DNA of 7,580 nt from Longimicrobiales bacterium (GCA_028280205.1 JANQME010000143.1:1-7580); one strand, 5' to 3'. Shown: positions 1 through 6,057, counted from the first letter of the stretch. The notes: generated by a model not told the origin, from the sequence alone. Numbers and translations: made by a program.

Positions 1-1220
1 CCCGCGGCGCCCGCGACGGCGCCGAGGAGGGCCGATTCGGTCACGATCTGACGGGCAATGCGGCTCCGTCCCGCGCCGAGTGCGGTCCGGACCGACATCT
101 CCGCGACCCGGTCGCTGGTCCGGGTGACGAGGAGGGCCGCCACGTTCGCGCACGCGGCGAGCAGGACCAGAGCCACGGCCCCGAAGAGGAGCAGCACGGG
201 CGCGCGGACGTCGCCGAGGAGCGCCTGGCGCGTCGGCACCACGTGGGCGTTCCGCGACTTGTCCCATGCACCCGTGTAGGCGAAGCGCTCCTTGAGCGCG
301 GCGGCGATGCGGTCGATCTCGTCGGCGAGCCGCGTCTCGTCGACCCCCTCGGCGAGGCGACCGACGAGAACCAGCCAGCCGTTTCCCCCGTACTCGCGCG
401 AGTCGGGATCGAGGTCCAGCGGGATCCACGCCTCGCTCTCGGGGGAGGGGAAGAAGAAGCCGGGGGGCATGACCCCGATGACCGTCCGGGTGACACCCCC
501 CAGGTCGATCCGGCGTCCCACCACGTCCCGGTCCGCTCCGAAGTCGCGCTGCCACAGCCCGTGGCCGAGGACGACCACGGGCTCGGCGCCCGGCCGATCC
601 TCCCCTTCCCGAAAGGTGCGTCCGAGCAGGGGCGCCGTACCCAGGAGGTCGAAGAGGTTGGCCGAGGTCACCGAATAGAGGAGGAGCCGCGCGCCTTCAG
701 CCCTCTGGAGGGTGGTCGCGTCATCGGAGTACGCCGCCACGTCTTCGAAGACCTGTGCGCGCTCCCGCACGAAGTCGTACTCGACGCCGCGCCAGTCGTA
801 CTCGCTCCAGAAGGTGACGAGTCGTCCTTCGTCGGCCACCGGAAGTGGGCGCAGCAGCAGCCCCTCCACGACCGAAGCGAGCGCCACGGTGCCACCGATC
901 CCCACAGCCAGGGTCGTGGCCGCGAGAAGCGTGAAGGCGGGTCGTCGGCGGAGCTGGCGGCCGGCGAAGCGGAGGTCGGACCCGAGGTCGACGAGCGGCG
1001 ACACGCCCCACGCTTCGCGGGCCTGCTCCCGGAAGCGTTCCTCGCCTCCGAAGCGCAGGCGCGCGAGACGGCGGGCTTCCTCCGGGGCGTGTCCCTCGGC
1101 CTCGAGCTTCTTCGCTTCCATCTCCAGATGGAACGCCATCTCCTCCCGCAGCTCGGCGTCCATGTAGGAACCCGAGAAGAGCGCGCGCAGTCGGTACCGG
1201 ATCTCGGACCACCACCTCAT
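1..1220 (-). CDS. ADOP-type MacB/FtsX-like ABC permease, 3' end outside window
   Basis: This open frame runs from ATG at 1220 to the left edge, giving 406 codons of a protein that in this family is usually about 800 residues. Residues 1-70 form the charged, helical cytoplasmic prefix typical of ADOP permeases (MRWWSEIRYRLRALF, then an E/R-rich stretch to AW71). A first membrane helix follows RRRPAFT at about 96-120 and ends in LLLRPLP. Next comes a MacB-like periplasmic core (about 125-330), including GVMPPGFFFP. The FtsX-type segment begins near 340 and shows ACANVAALLVTR and RTALGAGRSRIARQ. The family is thought to act as an efflux or mechanotransmission permease; no ATPase gene is visible here, which fits the 'orphan' label. 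The start is supported by GGGGAGG eight bases upstream. The gene follows padR by 40 bp and is probably co-transcribed with it. The substrate is unknown. The second FtsX repeat, expected in this family, would lie beyond the edge. Confidence 0.93.
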   Translation of the reverse strand, partial: MRWWSEIRYRLRALFSGSYMDAELREEMAFHLEMEAKKLEAEGHAPEEARRLARLRFGGEERFREQAREAWGVSPLVDLGSDLRFAGRQLRRRPAFTLLAATTLAVGIGGTVALASVVEGLLLRPLPVADEGRLVTFWSEYDWRGVEYDFVRERAQVFEDVAAYSDDATTLQRAEGARLLLYSVTSANLFDLLGTAPLLGRTFREGEDRPGAEPVVVLGHGLWQRDFGADRDVVGRRIDLGGVTRTVIGVMPPGFFFPSPESEAWIPLDLDPDSREYGGNGWLVLVGRLAEGVDETRLADEIDRIAAALKERFAYTGAWDKSRNAHVVPTRQALLGDVRAPVLLLFGAVALVLLAACANVAALLVTRTSDRVAEMSVRTALGAGRSRIARQIVTESALLGAVAGAA

Positions 1221-1228
1221 CGTCCCGT

Positions 1229-1252
1229 CCTCCCCGGCCGGCCCCGCCGGCC
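1229..1252 (-). promoter_or_regulatory. Hairpin plus Shine-Dalgarno in the padR-permease gap
   Basis: Read on the minus strand, the padR-permease gap holds a perfect 7-bp inverted repeat with a 3-base loop (GGCCGGC-GGG-GCCGGCC, 1236-1252). The ribosome-binding site GGGGAGG (1229-1235) follows at once, eight bases before the permease ATG. No T-tract follows, so it is not a standard intrinsic terminator. It could stabilise the mRNA, partly attenuate transcription, or limit ribosome access. The repeat and the Shine-Dalgarno are seen directly; the regulatory role is inferred, and a chance GC-rich stem is possible. Confidence 0.4.
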
Positions 1253-1260
1253 CTTCGTGC

Positions 1261-1599
1261 TCACCCGGACAGCCCCATGATCCGGTCGACCGCGCCGGAG
1301 AGGCGAATCCACTGCTCGTGCTCGATCCCGAGCTGCTTCTCCCCCGCGCGGGTGAGTCGGTAGTAGCGAGCCCGGCGATTGTGCTCCGTGACGTCCCACT
1401 CCGATCGGATCCAACCTCGGCGTGTGAGGCGGTTGAGTGCCGCGTAGAGCGAACCCTGGTTCACCTGCAGCGTCTCGTCCGAGATCTGCTGGATTCGCTC
1501 CGAGATCCCCCATCCGTGCATGGGCTCGACCGACAGAACCTTCAGGACGAGCATGTCCAGCGTCCCGCGAATCATGTCGGAGCCTTTGCGCGGCATCAT
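1261..1599 (-). CDS. PadR-family transcriptional repressor (ADOP-associated subtype)
   Basis: The protein is a short (112 aa) winged-helix DNA-binding protein. The helix-turn-helix region spans about residues 9-65: MIRGTLDMLVLKVLS, then HGWGISERI, then the signature NQGSLYAALNRLTRRGWI (47-64). The wing is at NRRARYYRLTRAGEKQL (74-90), followed by a short C-terminal dimerisation helix that ends at IMGLSG. This length and wording match the acidobacterial PadR subtype encoded next to orphan permeases, which are compact repressors that usually control their own operon. Two Met codons sit in tandem (1599 and 1596). A GAGAG at 1602-1606 is better spaced for the second, so the true start may be one codon shorter. 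The start lies right beside one of two 17-bp repeats proposed as operators, which points to autoregulation. The effector ligand is unknown. Confidence 0.95.
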   Translation of the reverse strand: MMPRKGSDMIRGTLDMLVLKVLSVEPMHGWGISERIQQISDETLQVNQGSLYAALNRLTRRGWIRSEWDVTEHNRRARYYRLTRAGEKQLGIEHEQWIRLSGAVDRIMGLSG

Positions 1600-1601
1600 T
1601 A

Positions 1602-1618
1602 CTCTCGGTAATCAGGAG
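1602..1618. promoter_or_regulatory. Putative PadR operator, copy 1
   Basis: The 17-bp sequence CTCTCGGTAATCAGGAG is an imperfect palindrome (5 of 8 base pairs match around a central A). It starts three bases upstream of the padR coding region and covers its ribosome-binding site. It differs by one base from the copy at 1644-1660. Operators overlapping the padR promoter or start are usual for autoregulated PadR proteins; that PadR binds here is inferred from position and repetition. Confidence 0.6.
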
Positions 1619-1629
1619 AAGTTGCTCGG

Positions 1630-1657
1630 AAGCTAGCGCACTTCTCTCGGTAATCAA
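1630..1657 (-). promoter_or_regulatory. Candidate padR promoter
   Basis: On the minus strand, TTGATT (1657-1652, four of six matches to the sigma-70 -35 consensus) and TAGCTT (1635-1630, a weak -10) are separated by 16 bp. Transcription would begin near 1623, just ahead of operator copy 1. The two proposed operators would therefore sit on the -35 box and just past the start site, a sensible repressor layout. The -10 box is poor, and sigma-factor preferences in this group may differ, so this is tentative. Confidence 0.35.
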
Positions 1658-1660
1658 GAG
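1644..1660. promoter_or_regulatory. Putative PadR operator, copy 2
   Basis: The sequence CTCTCGGTAATCAAGAG matches copy 1 at 16 of 17 positions, in the same orientation. It is the better palindrome (6 of 8 pairs). The copies start 42 bp apart, close to four turns of B-DNA, so both present the same face to a bound protein. This copy contains the candidate padR -35 hexamer (TTGATT on the minus strand), so binding would occlude RNA polymerase. It lies 107 bp upstream of the transporter start codon. The binding protein is inferred. Confidence 0.6.
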
Positions 1661-1714
1661 GAGAGGTGGTGCTACTTGCGCCGGGCTCGGGCGGTGCCGA
1701 TTTCCAGTGCGCTC

Positions 1715-1741
1715 GCGAACGCACCCGCCGTCGACGTTCGC
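1715..1741. repeat. Inverted repeat in the transporter leader
   Basis: GCGAACG (1715-1721) and CGTTCGC (1735-1741) form a perfect 7-bp inverted repeat with a 13-bp spacer, ending 26 bp before the proposed GTG start of the POT transporter. It could be an operator for an unlinked regulator or an mRNA hairpin in the leader. GC-rich 7-mers recur by chance in this DNA, so the functional weight is low. Confidence 0.3.
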
Positions 1742-1767
1742 TCCACCGTGACGGAGCTCCGAGGACC

Positions 1768-3279
1768 GTGACGAACCCGACCACGGCAACCGCCGGCCCC
1801 GTCGCGGGCAGACGGACCTTCTTCGGTCACCCACGTGGCCTTGCCACGCTCTTCTTCACCGAGATGTGGGAGCGCTTCTCGTACTACGGGATGCGCGCGC
1901 TCCTCACGCTCTTCATGACCACCGCGACGATCGAGTCCAACCCCGGGCTCGGGTTCGACGTGGCCACGGCCGGCGCGATCTACGGCATGTACACGGCACT
2001 CGTGTACATCACGGCACTGCCGGGCGGCTGGATCGCCGACAACCTGTGGGGTCAGCGCAAGGCGATCTGGGTCGGCGGCTGGATCATCGCGCTCGGTCAC
2101 TTCACGATGGCGATCCCCGGGACGTCTACCTTCTTCCTGGGTCTGGTCTTCATCGTCTGCGGGACCGGCCTCCTCAAGCCGAACGTCTCCACGATCGTGG
2201 GGGATCTCTATCCCGAGGGCGGGGCGCGGCGGGACGCCGGCTTCTCGGTCTTCTACATGGGGATCAACCTGGGGGCCTTCTTCGGTCCGCTCATTACGGG
2301 CTTCCTCGGCGAGGGGTACGAGTGGCACTGGGGCTTCGGTGCGGCCGGCGTCGGGATGGTGCTCGGGCTGATCCAGTACCGACTGGGCCAGCCACACCTC
2401 GGGGACATCGGACACCTCCGCACGGACAGGTCGCCCGAGGAGGTCGCCGCTCTGTCGCGGCGCTTCTTCGGCACCTTCGGGGCCGTCGTCGCGGTCATCG
2501 CCGGCTTCACCTTCCTCGTCTACTCCGGGGTGCTCCCCTTCACGGTCACGCAGATCGCGAGCGCGCTCGGCTACAGCGTGCTCGTGCTGGTGGCGGTCTA
2601 CTTCGTCTACGTGTGGACGGCGGGAGGGCACACGACGGAGGAGAACAAGAGGATGGCGGTCATCTTCTGGCTCTTCCTGCTCATCGCCGTCTTCTGGTCG
2701 GGCTTCGAGCAGGCGGGCACGTCGCTGAACCTCTTCGCGCGCGATCTCACGGACCGCATGATCTTCGGCTGGGAGCTGCCGGCGAGCACGCTGCAGTCGG
2801 TGAACGCCGGCTTCATCATCATCCTGGCGCCGATCTTCGGGTCGATCTGGGTTTGGCTCGACAGCCGTCGGGCGAATCCCTCGATCCCGGTGAAGGCCGG
2901 CCTCGGCCTCCTCGGACTCGCCATGGGATTCTTCGTCCTCGCATGGGGCGCCGCCCACGCGACCCCCGAGAACCCCGTCTCACCCGCGTGGCTCGTGGTC
3001 ACCTACTTCCTGCACACGGTCGGCGAGCTCTGCATCTCCCCCATCGGGCTTTCGGCGATCACGAAGCTCTCGCCGCAGCGCCGGGTCGGGCAGATGATGG
3101 GCGTCTGGTTCGTGGGCGCGGCGCTCGGCAACCTCTTCGCCGGCCTCGTGGCGGGGCAGCTCGCAAGCCTTGCGCCGGCGGCGCTGTTCCGCACGGTTGC
3201 GATGATCATCGGGAGCGTCGGGATCGTGGCCCTGGTCGCGAGCCCGAAGGTCCGGGCACTCATGGGAGGAGCGAGGTAG
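1768..3279 (+). CDS. POT/PTR-family proton-coupled oligopeptide symporter
   Basis: This 503-residue inner-membrane transporter belongs to the major facilitator superfamily, POT (PTR2) branch, which takes up di- and tripeptides with protons. The proton-coupling motif ExxERFxYYG is intact in helix 1 (E32, E35, R36, F37, Y39, Y40). MFS motif A is GGWIADNLWGQRKAI after helix 2. The helix-4 lysine is K137 in GLLKPNVSTIVGDLY, the PTR2 signature is FYMGINLGAFFGPLITG, helix 7 has GFEQAGTS (E314), and helix 10 carries the substrate-site glutamate E420 in GELCISPIGLSAITKLSP. Length is normal for bacterial members. GTG at 1768, with GAGG just upstream, leaves the usual short N-tail before helix 1. An in-frame GTG at 1666 would add 34 arginine-rich residues that do not look like a POT protein. 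The stop codon abuts the next start, so the two genes form an operon. The exact substrate is not readable from sequence. Confidence 0.93.
   Translation: MTNPTTATAGPVAGRRTFFGHPRGLATLFFTEMWERFSYYGMRALLTLFMTTATIESNPGLGFDVATAGAIYGMYTALVYITALPGGWIADNLWGQRKAIWVGGWIIALGHFTMAIPGTSTFFLGLVFIVCGTGLLKPNVSTIVGDLYPEGGARRDAGFSVFYMGINLGAFFGPLITGFLGEGYEWHWGFGAAGVGMVLGLIQYRLGQPHLGDIGHLRTDRSPEEVAALSRRFFGTFGAVVAVIAGFTFLVYSGVLPFTVTQIASALGYSVLVLVAVYFVYVWTAGGHTTEENKRMAVIFWLFLLIAVFWSGFEQAGTSLNLFARDLTDRMIFGWELPASTLQSVNAGFIIILAPIFGSIWVWLDSRRANPSIPVKAGLGLLGLAMGFFVLAWGAAHATPENPVSPAWLVVTYFLHTVGELCISPIGLSAITKLSPQRRVGQMMGVWFVGAALGNLFAGLVAGQLASLAPAALFRTVAMIIGSVGIVALVASPKVRALMGGAR
3265..3271 (+). promoter_or_regulatory. Shine-Dalgarno deciding the dinB-family start
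   Basis: GGAGGAG lies inside the last codons of the transporter gene, eight bases before ATG 3280. The transporter stop (TAG 3277-3279) falls between them, so a ribosome ending the first gene can start the second directly. Confidence 0.7.
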
Positions 3280-3798
3280 ATGTCGGCTGGAGCGAAGACA
3301 CTGGCGGCCACCTTCGGGATGACCGACTTCATGTTTCCGATGGTGCTCGACGACCTGACCGCGGATCAGGCGTATGTACGACCGCGCGGGGAAGGCGGAC
3401 CCTCCATCGCATGGACGGTGGGGCACCTGCTGCACTCACGGATCTTCGTCCTCAACGTGCTCGGGCACGACCGCGCGAACCCGTGGGCCGAGCACTTCGG
3501 CCAGGCCTCGGCCACGGACGGGAGCGACTACCCCTCGATGGAGGAGCTCCGCTCGGCCTGGGAGGGGCTGGCCCCCGACTTCATGAGCGCACTCTCGACC
3601 CTCACCGACGAGGCGCTCGACGCCCGACTCGAAGACGGCTGGCACGAGGAGCAGACGCTGCGAGACCAGCTCGTCTTCTTCGCGTGGCACGAGGGGTACC
3701 ACGTGGGCGCGATCGGTCAGATCCGGAAGTCACTCGGGCTGCCCGGTCCCGCGGAGCGGGTGATGGAGGCGCGCAGGGCCGTGGCGGAGGAGGGGTAG
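3280..3798 (+). CDS. DinB-superfamily metal-binding protein (YfiT/mycothiol-transferase-like fold)
   Basis: This 172-residue cytosolic protein has the DinB four-helix-bundle pattern. Members bind a divalent metal through three histidines, and some are thiol S-transferases. The likely triad is visible: H52 (or H49) in WTVGHLLHSR, then H137 and H141 in FFAWHEGYHVGAIGQIRKSLG, which is the canonical C-terminal DinB motif with two histidines four residues apart. There is no signal peptide or membrane helix. The start ATG directly follows the transporter's stop codon and has a strong ribosome-binding site, so the two are translationally coupled. The link with a peptide symporter is unexplained; a role in thiol or xenobiotic chemistry is possible but only guesswork. 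The name reflects the fold, not the E. coli DNA polymerase of the same name. The gene converges on the phosphatase gene 35 bp further on; the gap (3799-3833) shows no convincing terminator hairpin. Confidence 0.88.
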   Translation: MSAGAKTLAATFGMTDFMFPMVLDDLTADQAYVRPRGEGGPSIAWTVGHLLHSRIFVLNVLGHDRANPWAEHFGQASATDGSDYPSMEELRSAWEGLAPDFMSALSTLTDEALDARLEDGWHEEQTLRDQLVFFAWHEGYHVGAIGQIRKSLGLPGPAERVMEARRAVAEEG

Positions 3799-3833
3799 AG
3801 GTGTGCGACGTCGATCGAGCGAGGGACGTGGCA

Positions 3834-4481
3834 CTACGTGGCGCCGTCCAGGTGGGTTCCCCACGCTTCCCACGGCACGATCCCCACCACCCGGTATCCC
3901 CCGTCGCCGGGTCGAACCACGACGCAGTCGCCCTCCCCGACCCGTCCGCGGATGCCGTCCAGAACGGACTCCATCGTTCCGATGTGCGATACGACCAGCA
4001 CGGTACCGGCTTCGACCGGGCGAGAGAGGAAGGCCCGCCGCGCCTCACGTGGTCGGCCTCCGTAGGAGCCCCCGTTCGTGTGCCACATCGGCTCGATTCC
4101 CGGGTCGCGACCCGTGATCAGCCGCGCCGTGGTGCGCGCCCGATGCATGGGAGACGCGACCACATCCACGACTTGGACCCCGAGACGGTCGAGGGCGCGC
4201 CCGATCGCGCGGCTCTGGGTCTCTCCCCTCTCGTCCAGCTTCCGCTGGGTGGAGGGGTCGGCGTAGTCGACGGGCTCACGCTCCCGGAAGTCGTCGGTGA
4301 TGGCGTGTCGGAAGACGAGCACGACGCCTCCGGCGCGGGCCGCGGAGATGGCGTCCGCAGTCGACGGCTCCTGCGCGTGCGCGCATCGGTGCGAGGTCGC
4401 GACGAAGAGCAGGAGCAGCGCGGGGGCGGACACGCCGCGCAAGGCTCGGGTCGGGCGTCGGATCAGTCGAGTGCCTCCCAT
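3834..4481 (-). CDS. Secreted histidine phosphatase-superfamily protein with RHA motif
   Basis: This is a 215-residue protein of the histidine phosphatase (phosphoglycerate mutase-like) superfamily, which hydrolyses phosphate esters through a phosphohistidine. The arginine-rich N-terminus followed by APALLLLFVATS and AHAQ (residues 19-37) looks like a Sec signal peptide cleaved after AHA36, so the mature enzyme should be periplasmic or extracellular. Catalytic features are R58-H59 in LVFRHAITDD, STQRKLDERGETQ (77-89), SPMHRART with R114, and the second histidine H166 in VVSHIGTME. The usual glycine of RHG is alanine here. The C-terminus has GDCVVVRPGDGGYRVVGIV. The ATG lies inside the last codons of the upstream fusion gene (19-bp overlap in another frame) with no clear ribosome-binding site, so translation probably depends on coupling. 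It is a close structural paralog of the phosphatase domain in that upstream protein. The substrate is unknown. Confidence 0.88.
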   Translation of the reverse strand: MGGTRLIRRPTRALRGVSAPALLLLFVATSHRCAHAQEPSTADAISAARAGGVVLVFRHAITDDFREREPVDYADPSTQRKLDERGETQSRAIGRALDRLGVQVVDVVASPMHRARTTARLITGRDPGIEPMWHTNGGSYGGRPREARRAFLSRPVEAGTVLVVSHIGTMESVLDGIRGRVGEGDCVVVRPGDGGYRVVGIVPWEAWGTHLDGAT

Positions 4482-5872
4482 TCGTTCGGACCCAGCCGGA
4501 CGATCGCCTCATAGTCGCGCCCGTCGCTCCTCACCACCAGACAGTCCCCCTCGCGGATCGATCCGCGCTCGAGGTCGGGGAAGGCCCGGTACAGGACGCC
4601 CTGGTGTGTGACGAGCGCCCGGTTCGTTCCGGGCTCGGGAGGGGTGCGCAGAAGGCGCGCGATGCCGTTCGGGCCCCGCGCCCCTCGACCGTACAGCGCG
4701 GAGCTCGTCTCGACCCGGCCGAAGGTGAGGCGCGCGCTGTCCAAGGTGCGAAAGTAGGGGCTCGCGAGCACCTCGCCGACGGGGATGCCCTTGTCGCGCA
4801 GGATCCTTCCCAGTCGACGCGCCTGGGCCTCTCCGGCCGGACTCAGGACCCGCTGCGTGCTCCGGTCGCGAAAGTCTACGCGGCTGGCGTCGCCGCGGCT
4901 CCGATCGGTGATCGCATGCCGGCACGCGATCACGTGGCCGCCGCCGCGGAGGCGATCCAGCATCGACGGCGCCTCCTGCGCCGACGCGGATGCGATCATC
5001 GCCTCCGCTCCTCCGGTGAGCATGCCCCCGAGGAACATCAGGAGCCCCATGGTGGCCGTCTTCACCTCCGGAGCCGAGATCGCCCGTCGGGCCTCGGGAG
5101 ATCGCACCATGGTCAGGAGCGCCAGCGGAGCGACGTAGCTGCCGGCCCGCTCGACGAACTCCCAGAAGGGATCACCGGTGAAGGGGAAGAGCGCTTCCGT
5201 GCCCAGCTTCCACACGAGTACGCCCAGGAGGAGCGTCGCCTCGGGCCGCCACGCGACGGCGAGTGCGAGGATCACTTCGAATCCGCCGACGAGCGGCAAG
5301 GCCCCGTCGGGCAGGCCGACCGCTCGGACGTGCTCCAGCAGCAACGGCTTTCCGGAGAGCGCGAGTCCGCCGTGCCCGAGCAGCAGCGTGGCGGTCGTGG
5401 CGCGCAGGGTGAGCATGACGTCGGAGCGGGTCGGCCGATCGAGGCGCCGCAACCGGATGGGACGGAGCCACGCCCGAGACGGTCGGAGGCTCGCCCCCGC
5501 GAAGATCAAGAAGGCGATCGGCACGCCGTAGTTTCCCGCCCGTTCGAGCGCCTCGAAGAAGCTCTCGCCGGCCAGGGGTCGCAGGAGGGCCGTCCAGACC
5601 GCCCAGAACGCCGCGTACGCCAGGAAGACGGGTCGGGGCGCGAGCAGCGCGAGCACTCCCACGGCGATGTCCATGCCCCCCACCAGCGGCATGAGTCGCC
5701 ATGCCCACTCGGGCCCGATACCGGCGACCGCGAAGTACGGAAGCCAGGCTTCCTTGCCGATCACCCCGAACGCGCCGTGCCCGATGAAGCACCCGGCAAC
5801 GCCGATCCGGAAGAGGAACTCCAGCCTCCGCTCCTCCCTCCCCACTTCGGTCAACCTCGTCCACATCCCCAT
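4463..5872 (-). CDS. Tandem DoxX-like membrane module fused to a histidine phosphatase domain
   Basis: This is one uninterrupted 469-residue frame. Residues 17-127 and 152-257 are two copies of a roughly four-helix DoxX-like module. Matching landmarks are GHG (31-33 and 166-168), K40 and K175, PLVGG (62-66 and 193-197), and FFEALERAGNY against FWEFVERAGSY (105-115 and 236-246). A hydrophobic stretch follows (MGLLMFLGGMLTGG, 275-288) ending in ASASAQ (294-299), which resembles a signal peptide with its cleavage site. The phosphatase domain occupies about 304-469: R318-H319 in ACRHAITD, STQRVLSPAGEAQ (338-350), SPYFRT with R375, H423 in VTHQG, and GDCLVVR (442-448). ATG 5872 is preceded by a G-rich stretch; ATG 5866 is an alternative. 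The phosphatase would face the periplasm if the 275-288 helix exports it. Function and substrate are unknown; the DoxX-like label rests on general resemblance. Confidence 0.85.
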   Translation of the reverse strand: MGMWTRLTEVGREERRLEFLFRIGVAGCFIGHGAFGVIGKEAWLPYFAVAGIGPEWAWRLMPLVGGMDIAVGVLALLAPRPVFLAYAAFWAVWTALLRPLAGESFFEALERAGNYGVPIAFLIFAGASLRPSRAWLRPIRLRRLDRPTRSDVMLTLRATTATLLLGHGGLALSGKPLLLEHVRAVGLPDGALPLVGGFEVILALAVAWRPEATLLLGVLVWKLGTEALFPFTGDPFWEFVERAGSYVAPLALLTMVRSPEARRAISAPEVKTATMGLLMFLGGMLTGGAEAMIASASAQEAPSMLDRLRGGGHVIACRHAITDRSRGDASRVDFRDRSTQRVLSPAGEAQARRLGRILRDKGIPVGEVLASPYFRTLDSARLTFGRVETSSALYGRGARGPNGIARLLRTPPEPGTNRALVTHQGVLYRAFPDLERGSIREGDCLVVRSDGRDYEAIVRLGPNEWEALD

Positions 5873-6057
5873 CCCCGGTCCCCCCGTCTGCGTCTCGACC
5901 GCCCCGGCGATCGTGCCGGGCCTGGGCCGGCGCCGCTCGCCGGCCGTCGCAAAGACGTTCGCGGAACGGTCGGCTGCGGCGGTGGAGCGCTCGTGCGACG
6001 GTGGTTCACGATGTGACCGGGAGATGTGGCGGAAGTGTGGCGCGGAACGGGGTCCGC
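5873..6057 (-). other. 185-bp non-coding gap before the fusion gene, possible control region
   Basis: No gene fits here. It holds a 10-bp direct repeat CGCGGAACGG (plus strand, 5960-5969 and 6041-6050), a perfect 5-bp-arm palindrome CGTTC-GCG-GAACG (5956-5968) overlapping the first repeat, and a small palindrome TCAC-GAT-GTGA (6006-6016). GC-rich stems near 5915-5931 lack a T-tract, so I do not call a terminator. The repeats could be sites for the adjacent response regulator, and a promoter for the phosphatase genes is plausible, but no good -35/-10 pair stands out. Confidence 0.3.

Noticed and set aside
243..1280. Plus-strand 345-codon frame and several minus-strand frames over the permease gene
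   Set aside because: All are out of frame with the clear ADOP permease on the minus strand and have shadow-type composition.
1666..1767. Earlier GTG start (1666 or 1669) for the POT transporter, next to an AGGAGAGG
   Set aside because: It would add about 34 arginine-rich residues not expected in this family, and the purine-rich stretch lies too close to the GTG at 1666. GTG 1768 gives a normal N-terminus.
3799..3833. Bidirectional terminator between the convergent dinB and phosphatase genes
   Set aside because: I found only a short CGACGTCG palindrome, no stable stem and no T-tract on either strand.
4383..4389. Lipoprotein signal at Cys33 of the secreted phosphatase
   Set aside because: The residues before the cysteine (SHR) do not fit a lipobox, while AHA-Q just after it fits ordinary signal peptidase cleavage.
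4433..4481. Tat export signal from the arginine-rich N-terminus of the secreted phosphatase
   Set aside because: The arginine pair is not followed by the twin-arginine consensus residues, so Sec export is the simpler reading.
1866..4514. Very long plus-strand open frame (882 codons) across the transporter, dinB and phosphatase genes
   Set aside because: It runs out of frame through recognisable genes and its product is an Arg/Gly/Pro/His-rich string with no domain. Long shadow frames are normal at this G+C.
1735..5962. Shared 7-mer CGTTCGC in the transporter leader and in the gap before the fusion gene, as a common regulator site
   Set aside because: The same 7-mer also occurs inside the permease gene near 143, and such GC-rich words are expected by chance; flanking bases differ.
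4604..6016. Plus-strand 470-codon frame opposite the fusion gene
   Set aside because: The product is rich in Arg, Glu, Pro and Gly with no domain, and mirrors the codon pattern of the antisense membrane protein.
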